From Arenicola marina (taxonomy: Eukaryota; Annelida; Polychaeta; Arenicolidae), in assembly GCA_964019135.1 (NCBI GenBank), contig OZ025256.1:22017911-22081910 (forward strand): DNA of 64,000 nt, read 5' to 3'. Shown here in pieces: positions 58,788 through 64,000 of this stretch; positions within the stretch are counted from its first letter, which is position 1, and each line of letters begins with the position of its first letter. A program made the translations under genes and the position numbers. The notes below the pieces were generated by a model. It worked only from the letters and a program-made list of their open reading frames with translations, was not told where the DNA came from and did not search any database.

Positions 58788-59455
58788 TTGGAGCCCGACG
58801 TGTTTTAAGATTGCGTGGTAGGCATATATAGGTTTGCAGAGCCGAGGACGGCATCTCTCTTAGGCGGAGAGAAGTGACGTGCGCAACCGTGAAGTGCGTC
58901 GCCATCTGCACCAGTTTCGTCGGCGTTGTAAGACAACCATCTCGGAACGAGTAGGACTCGTCTTAGTAACCACACCAGACAAGGCCCCCCGTCTTATTCC
59001 TGTTCGTCGTTTATTGTACACATAGTGTTTGGGCGTTTGGGGGAATAATGGGGGGGGGGGGGGGTGGCGGGGGGTCCTCATCACAGCGTTAAATGATTAA
59101 GTAAGGCATGATATGGAAGTTTGGAGTGTACTGGTGGTTTAAATACACGTCAATGCTCGGGATAATTCAGGACGTAATTTCTGTTGTACAATTTACGATT
59201 TGAAAACCCATGTTATTACTTTCCAATGCATCATTCAAAGAAGACAACCTTTTTTAATAAATAAAGGTTGGAATCAAAGCGCTTTGTTTGTATTTCTATT
59301 TCTATGTTGCTGCCAAGCAGCTACTTGATATTGTTCAGTGTTTGCAACGATGGACATATATACTATTGAAAGAATTGATGGAAATGGTGCACGGGATGGT
59401 AACGAAATATTTCTTTGTGGGCCTTTATTCCCCCTTGTGGGCGAAATTAGTTATT

Positions 59456-59562
59456 GAGAAAGGTTACATAGGCCGCTGTAGGTGCATAAACCATTTTAGG
59501 TTACATAGGCCAAAACGTGAGGTTACAACGGCCATATTTCGGGTTACAAAGACCAACATCGC
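59456..59562. repeat. Short degenerate tandem repeat around GGTTACATAGGCC
   Basis: Four imperfect units of about 25-30 bp starting AGGTTACA or GGGTTACA and followed by a GGCC or GACC. Confidence 0.55.
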
Positions 59563-59598
59563 AATATGTTGACATGAGACATCTAAGATTTTTTACAA

Positions 59599-59790
59599 TT
59601 TAGAATCAAGACAAAAGGTATCTCAAAATTGATGATGCATATGTTTTATATCTCTTTGAGACGTTTCAACATGAAACTGCACGTTATATTTCAATTTAGA
59701 ATGAAGACAAAAAGTATCTGAAAAGTTATGATGCATATGTTTTATATCTCTTTGAGACGTTTCAACATGAAACTGCACGGTATATTTAAA
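59599..59790. repeat. Tandem duplication of about 95 bp
   Basis: A block starting TTTAGAATCAAGACAAAA and ending AACTGCACGTTATATTT is followed immediately by a second copy with a few changes. Confidence 0.9.
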
Positions 59791-60269
59791 TCCCTCTCTC
59801 CGGATAGCCCGCAGGCTTTCAGGATTTCAATTCCAGAAAGATTGTACTTATTTGACATGGACAAGAGGTTGTTAATACCTGAAAATACGGAGTATATTGC
59901 TTTAACACTCTCTTTCTACACATAAACACCCGATATGGCGAGCACGGACATGGTCATACCTGCGTCACAGGGTTTTCCTCTAAGGGGTATCCGTTTGTAT
60001 CCATGTTCGTAGGAAGTGCTAATTATACTTAATGTTAATACGTGTTGCTGGAAGCTGATATTCCAAAAATCGAAATGCAGGCACTAAAAGGGCAGCTGCA
60101 ATACTGCAGCACAAGCTCCGAGAAGGCATGTGAGGAACGTTGTGGTCGATGTGGTGTTTTCGCGACTAACTGTCTCCACACCTCAGTGTGCACGTCTCGA
60201 CCTGACCCACTCGAGTTTTCGACGCCTCAGTCTCCACCTGGCCCAGGCCCACTCGAGGTCTCTGTGTGT

Positions 60270-60572
60270 GGTCGGTCGGTCGGTCGTGCCGTCGGTCGGT
60301 CGTGCCGTCCGTCGGTCGTGCCGTCGGTCGGTCGGTCGTGCCGTCCGTCGGTCGTGCCGTCGGTCGGTCGGTCGTGCCGTCCGTCGGTCGGTCGGTCGGT
60401 CGTGCCGTCGGTCGGTCGTGCCGTCGGTCGGTCGGTCGGTCGTGCCGTCGGTCGGTCGTGCCGTCGGTCGGTCGGTCGGTCGGTCGGTCGGTCGGTCGGT
60501 CGGTCGGTCGGTCGTGCCGTCGGTCGTGCCGTCGGTCGGTCGGTCGGTCGGTCGGTCGGTCGGTCGGTCGGT
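60270..60572. repeat. (CGGT)n microsatellite with CGTGC interruptions
   Basis: About 300 bp of GGTC tetranucleotides broken at semi-regular intervals by GTGCC, giving higher-order units such as GGTCGGTCGTGCCGTC. Frames are open in every phase (for example repeats of VGRS on the plus strand and PTDR on the minus strand); these are not genes. A (CT)n tract follows at 60573-60607. Confidence 0.95.
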
Positions 60573-60576
60573 CCCT

Positions 60577-60607
<31 letters not shown>

Positions 60608-60609
60608 AC

Positions 60610-61740
60610 TTTCTGTAACCTACACATATTTTTTGTGTCTCAATAATTTGGATAATATCCTTTTTCGTTGCCCTTTTCACACCATTTGCACTCTTCACAC
60701 CTCCATCGATTTCACGAAACGAAAATTAAATATCTTATTTCCACGTGAAGTAAAAGCAGATTGTAGTTGCACGTTATGGCCGATGTAACCCGCTCCGTAT
60801 ATTTATCATTGGAGGGGGTTCGTGAAATATAAAATCATATTTGACACAGTTTCTACTGCACTCCGGCATTGAAATTAAAATATTCTCTTATCCTCCATGT
60901 TTTTGTTCCCTCTTTTTTGGCAACATATTGCCGGTCAAGTCCGACACTAACAATATTACTGGACATGTCGAGGTCACTCAGAAACGCCCGATTTCAATAC
61001 GCAGATTTAAGGGCATGATGTCTGATGGAACTTTCGCAATTACATCTTATCTTCCGACATGTATCCGGTATTAAATAATTCTTTGATGTATCTTTTGCTC
61101 AGTTTTATCAAAATAGTTATGTATTTCACTGACATATTCTCAAAAAGTACCCCAAAGCGTTTTGCCTATATTCCGGGGGTTAATTGTTCCCATGATTTCA
61201 CTTTACCCCATCGATGCCGTTGGCGTTTTTGGTACCACTCCAACATTTTTACATCAAGAATAGCTTGTTATGTTATATCATTCGCTTAGTTTGGGCTTCA
61301 CAAGCAATATTTAAAAGTAATAGGTACATAAAAGACCAAATTTACAATCTGGGGGTAGCAAAATAAAGGACACTCAAGTCCACTAAATACATATTTTTCA
61401 GTACAAATGTTGTGTTTTTCGTGATCCCAATGCTCCAAACTTATTGTTACAAGCAACGGTGTCGCTTTTTTTTGCTGCGGATAATACAATAAACTGTCAC
61501 AAAGCATATGCCTGGGGAAAAACCAAAGATTGCATGTCAGATCAAGCACAAGTTACAAAGTACGTTTAAGGTTACGGAGACCAGAAACTTGGATACAGGA
61601 GTCCATTTCGCAAGCGCCGATCGACATAAGAAAACGATGGATCCCTCTTTCCACCTATTTTCGCTCATTCCTCACATGCGACAAAGCACGCCGAATAGAC
61701 AGACAAACTAATGAAGAACTGTCTCGGATCAAAAAAAGGT
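60610..61740. other. No gene recognised; one possible exon end
   Basis: Mostly AT-rich. A plus frame near 61530-61740 (ending NEELSRIKKR) runs into AAAAG|GTAAGTGAG, a good donor, but it has no identifiable motif and no clear acceptor. It may be an exon of an unknown gene. Confidence 0.25.
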
Positions 61741-61994
61741 AAGTGAGGCTGTTCATATCGATATGTGTCACTCATAACCATGTATAGAAGTTTCGGTTTG
61801 TGTCGGTGTAAATAAGGGGTAATTGTAACGCTGTGGTGCCAGGCAACTAAGCCCCCCCCCCCACCTGCTGTGTAGATGATGTCAAAAACTGTCAGTCATG
61901 TCAGTAGATCTAGGCTTATAGTGCCCTATTATTTTTTGCATTGAAAAATTAAAACAATCAAGGGGCATACCCAGTGTTTGGGTATTAAAGGAGG

Positions 61995-62002
61995 GTTTAC
62001 GC
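61995..62002. repeat. 8-bp target duplication GTTTACGC, left
   Basis: Identical to 62135-62142 on the other side of the palindromic MITE. Confidence 0.85.
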
Positions 62003-62134
62003 CACAGGCACAGTAAATCAGTGGAGGGGGGAGGCCGGGGGGGGGGGGGGGGGTGGGGGTAGGGGGCCCCACAACGTATGCGTTGTGGGGCCCCCTACCC
62101 CCCCCCCCCCCTCCACTGATTTACTGTGCCTGTG
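62003..62134. mobile_element. Palindromic hAT-type MITE, 132 bp, intact target duplication
   Basis: The left arm CACAGGCACAGTAAATCAG continues through TGGAGG, a long G-run and GGGGCCCCACAACG to the centre near 62077, and the right arm is its near-exact inverse. A perfect 8-bp duplication GTTTACGC flanks it, typical of hAT transposition. The two arms differ almost only in G/C run length and a short AGGCC insertion in the left arm, so the insertion or its arm homogenisation is recent. Half-copies with the same arm lie at 23001 and 41195. Confidence 0.85.
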
Positions 62135-62142
62135 GTTTACGC
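62135..62142. repeat. 8-bp target duplication GTTTACGC, right
   Basis: Pairs with 61995-62002. Confidence 0.85.
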
Positions 62143-62317
62143 ACACTTTGATGTTGACTGCCTGGACCATTTGATCGCCAGGGAGGGTAGGGTGGGGTGG
62201 GAGGGGGGAGGTTGTATTGGTGCCAGGAGTATATCGTGTGGGGGGTTTGGTGGTTAATGTTGGCATACCCAAGTAGCAGGGAATTGAGCTGGCTGGTTAT
62301 TATTCATTAATCTGGCT

Positions 62318-62791
62318 GAAGGTAAATCACTGATATACTTCCGATGTGCCGATCTTCTTCCGATCTACATTTTACGGTCGAATGATGTTAGAAAAAAGTG
62401 GTTTATATGGTATAAGCTTAGTACATGTTCATTGCTATTATACTCTGTTTTCACAACGATATGAAATATTAAAGCCTTTTCCCAACCAGCCAGATATTTT
62501 GTGCAGCTCAACGAGGTCGAGCGTGCGGCGTGATTTGACACTGTTTGAGCAGTGTCATGGCGGCCGGATCAGCACAAGAAAATGTCTGGCTGGTTGGAAA
62601 AAGGCTCAAATATTCACTCTGGATACACCAGATCATCCGGAAAATGGAGTATAATAGCATTGAACATGTACTCTAACCATATAAACCATTTTAACCTGCT
62701 CGATCCATAAATTATTTTAACATCGCCCCACCGTAAACCGTAGATCAGAAGGATATAGGAGGATCGGAAAGTACATCGGGCATTTACCCTC
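62318..62791. repeat. Old long inverted repeat (foldback MITE), about 470 bp
   Basis: The arms (about 62318-62505 and 62572-62791) match imperfectly along their length. Matching pairs include GGTTTATATGG with CCATATAAACC and GTACATGTTCATTGCTATTA with its inverse near 62655. AACCAGCCAGA with TCTGGCTGGTT flanks a 66-bp loop. The level of mismatch indicates an old element. No target duplication was identified. Confidence 0.7.
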
Positions 62792-62799
62792 AACCCAAT

Positions 62800-64000
62800 A
62801 ATCTGCTTAAAAATCCTCGCAGACACCAGTTTAGGACATAAGTTAATCATTTATTTTATATATATACAAGGTGATGGAGGTGATAGTTGGTGATGGCAAT
62901 GGGAGGTCGCTGGGTCCTGGTGGAGCGTGACAAGTCACCCAACCATGACAGCATGTCTCAATCCCTTGCAGTTCTGGTATATGTGACGTCGAAACTATAC
63001 TGTTTATCAACACATTGTCATGGGTAAAATATAGATATGGCCAAGTATCCCCTAATTAGTATGGTATTACTGATCCTTGTAGGTTAAATCCCGTGGGGTG
63101 AGGATAGCATCTAATACCTTAAGGTAATGAAATTAGCACCAAATTTATAGCCCTAAATATACAGTTATTCTAATAGGTACGTGTCCTGTGTCATTTGTTG
63201 CTTAAAAATTTCAAATGACATATTTCATTGAGCTGTGAGGGGACATGGTGACGCATATTAAAAAGTTAGCGAGCAGACTACGCAATATTTTATTTAAATA
63301 AATGTCCCAGTATTTTTTGCATATTCCATACATTTAAGGAGCTCTGGAAACTGGGGCCAACCTACTGGCCTTCATATCAGAATCACTGAATATATAGAAC
63401 CAAGGCTCAATGGAGATAAATTTATAGGTATACACAATGATGAATATCCTTAGATCATTCCCAATATGTTACACTGCAGTTTTGTGTTATGCTGAACAAT
63501 CATATTCAAGCATAGACCTCAGCTGATTATATAATATCCATTCCCTGTAACTGTAATGATAAAATATGAGTGCAGGTCCCTTCCTGTACCTGTTCTTTGA
63601 TGTGTGCAGGTCATGTTACATCACATGTGTGAAATAGGTGGAGGTGGGGGGGCTAGTGGAGAGTAGTAATTTGTGGCGGCAGCAAGTGAAATGAAAAATC
63701 CATTCCAGAGAAAATGAAATAACCCTTCACCACCACTACTCTTACTTTTTCCCCATGTATAGCTTTGATGAACCATTCCAACCAAACGTGCAGAGGTCAA
63801 AATCGACATGTGCAGGTCATCTAACATCACATGTGTGAAACCTGCACTCGATGCAGAACAGGGCAGGTCTTGTCATTTGGCAGCAGTTGGCTTGTCAACT
63901 GAACTGATTTTTTTATGAATTAATATAACCTGCATATGGGAGCTTATTGAGGTTTGCTGTAACTAGCTTGCCAACGTACATTGAATCAATAATAATTTAT
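62800..64000. other. No gene recognised; small direct repeat
   Basis: AT-rich sequence. A phrase TGCAGGTCATxTxACATCACATGTGTGAAA occurs at about 63606 and 63812 in direct orientation. A G-run lies near 63645. No coding motif was seen. Confidence 0.4.

Noticed and set aside
60042-60788. Reading frames up to 248 codons through the (CGGT)n tract
   Set aside because: The protein is mostly VGRS-type repeat caused by the microsatellite, which is open in every frame.
62350-62370. TTCTTCCGATCT resembles the end of a sequencing adapter
   Set aside because: The stretch lies inside the left arm of the inverted repeat 62318-62791 and has a diverged partner in the right arm, so it is genomic and the likeness is chance.

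Overview
The window reads as nuclear DNA of an invertebrate animal: genes are split by GT-AG introns, the recognisable domains (DUF4806, THAP, PHD, intron-bearing integrase) belong to metazoan host genes and transposons, tRNA-derived SINE heads are present, and most of the sequence is nested mobile elements, minisatellites and G/C homopolymer tracts. I cannot name the species. No rRNA, bona fide tRNA gene or CRISPR array was seen.

Assembly layout. A 200-N gap (39190-39389) separates two pieces. The last 18.1 kb before the gap (21061-39189, 'copy A') and the first 17.8 kb after it (39390-57166, 'copy B') are the same sequence in the same order and orientation, with scattered substitutions and indels. 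Copy A stops exactly at the gap and copy B starts exactly at it. This is most simply two overlapping contigs, probably the two haplotypes, placed end to end. The locus would then be about 45 kb: 1-21060, one copy of the 18-kb block, then 57167-64000.

Left unique part (1-21060). 1-6200 holds repeats, a 22-bp minisatellite and a P-loop ATPase fragment. 6217-11779 is a three-level nest: a pogo/Tigger-type element (TA target duplication, PHD-type transposase tail) holds a Kolobok-like element (TTAA duplication, THAP domain), which holds a Mutator-like palindromic MITE (9-bp duplication) inside what looks like an exon. A TTAA-flanked MITE (12464-13400) and a foldback MITE (14241-14731) follow. 15101-16009 is the C-terminal exon of a CACTA/EnSpm-type transposase. 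Directly downstream and co-oriented is a DUF4806 gene with at least seven exons (16302-20679), all junction phases compatible, one exon triplicated and one intron carrying a 112-bp minisatellite.

Repeated block (copies A and B). Its core is a fossil intron-bearing integrase gene (A about 26297-34714, B about 44497-52932): N-terminal segment, H2C2 zinc-binding segment, integrase core with the first two catalytic aspartates, a PHD finger split by an intron, and a Cys/His-rich C-terminal domain. Related GTGAGAxTTTGCACCCC units lie in opposite orientations on either side, as expected for a Ginger-like DNA transposon with subterminal repeats. The 3' side is a tandem array of about 107 bp units hit by two MITEs.

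Right unique part (57167-64000). A minus-strand exon with good splice sites (57420-57841) encodes an unidentified, possibly vWA-like segment. There follow a candidate solitary LTR, a (CGGT)n microsatellite, a nearly perfect palindromic hAT-type MITE with an intact 8-bp target duplication (62003-62134), and an old long inverted repeat (62318-62791).
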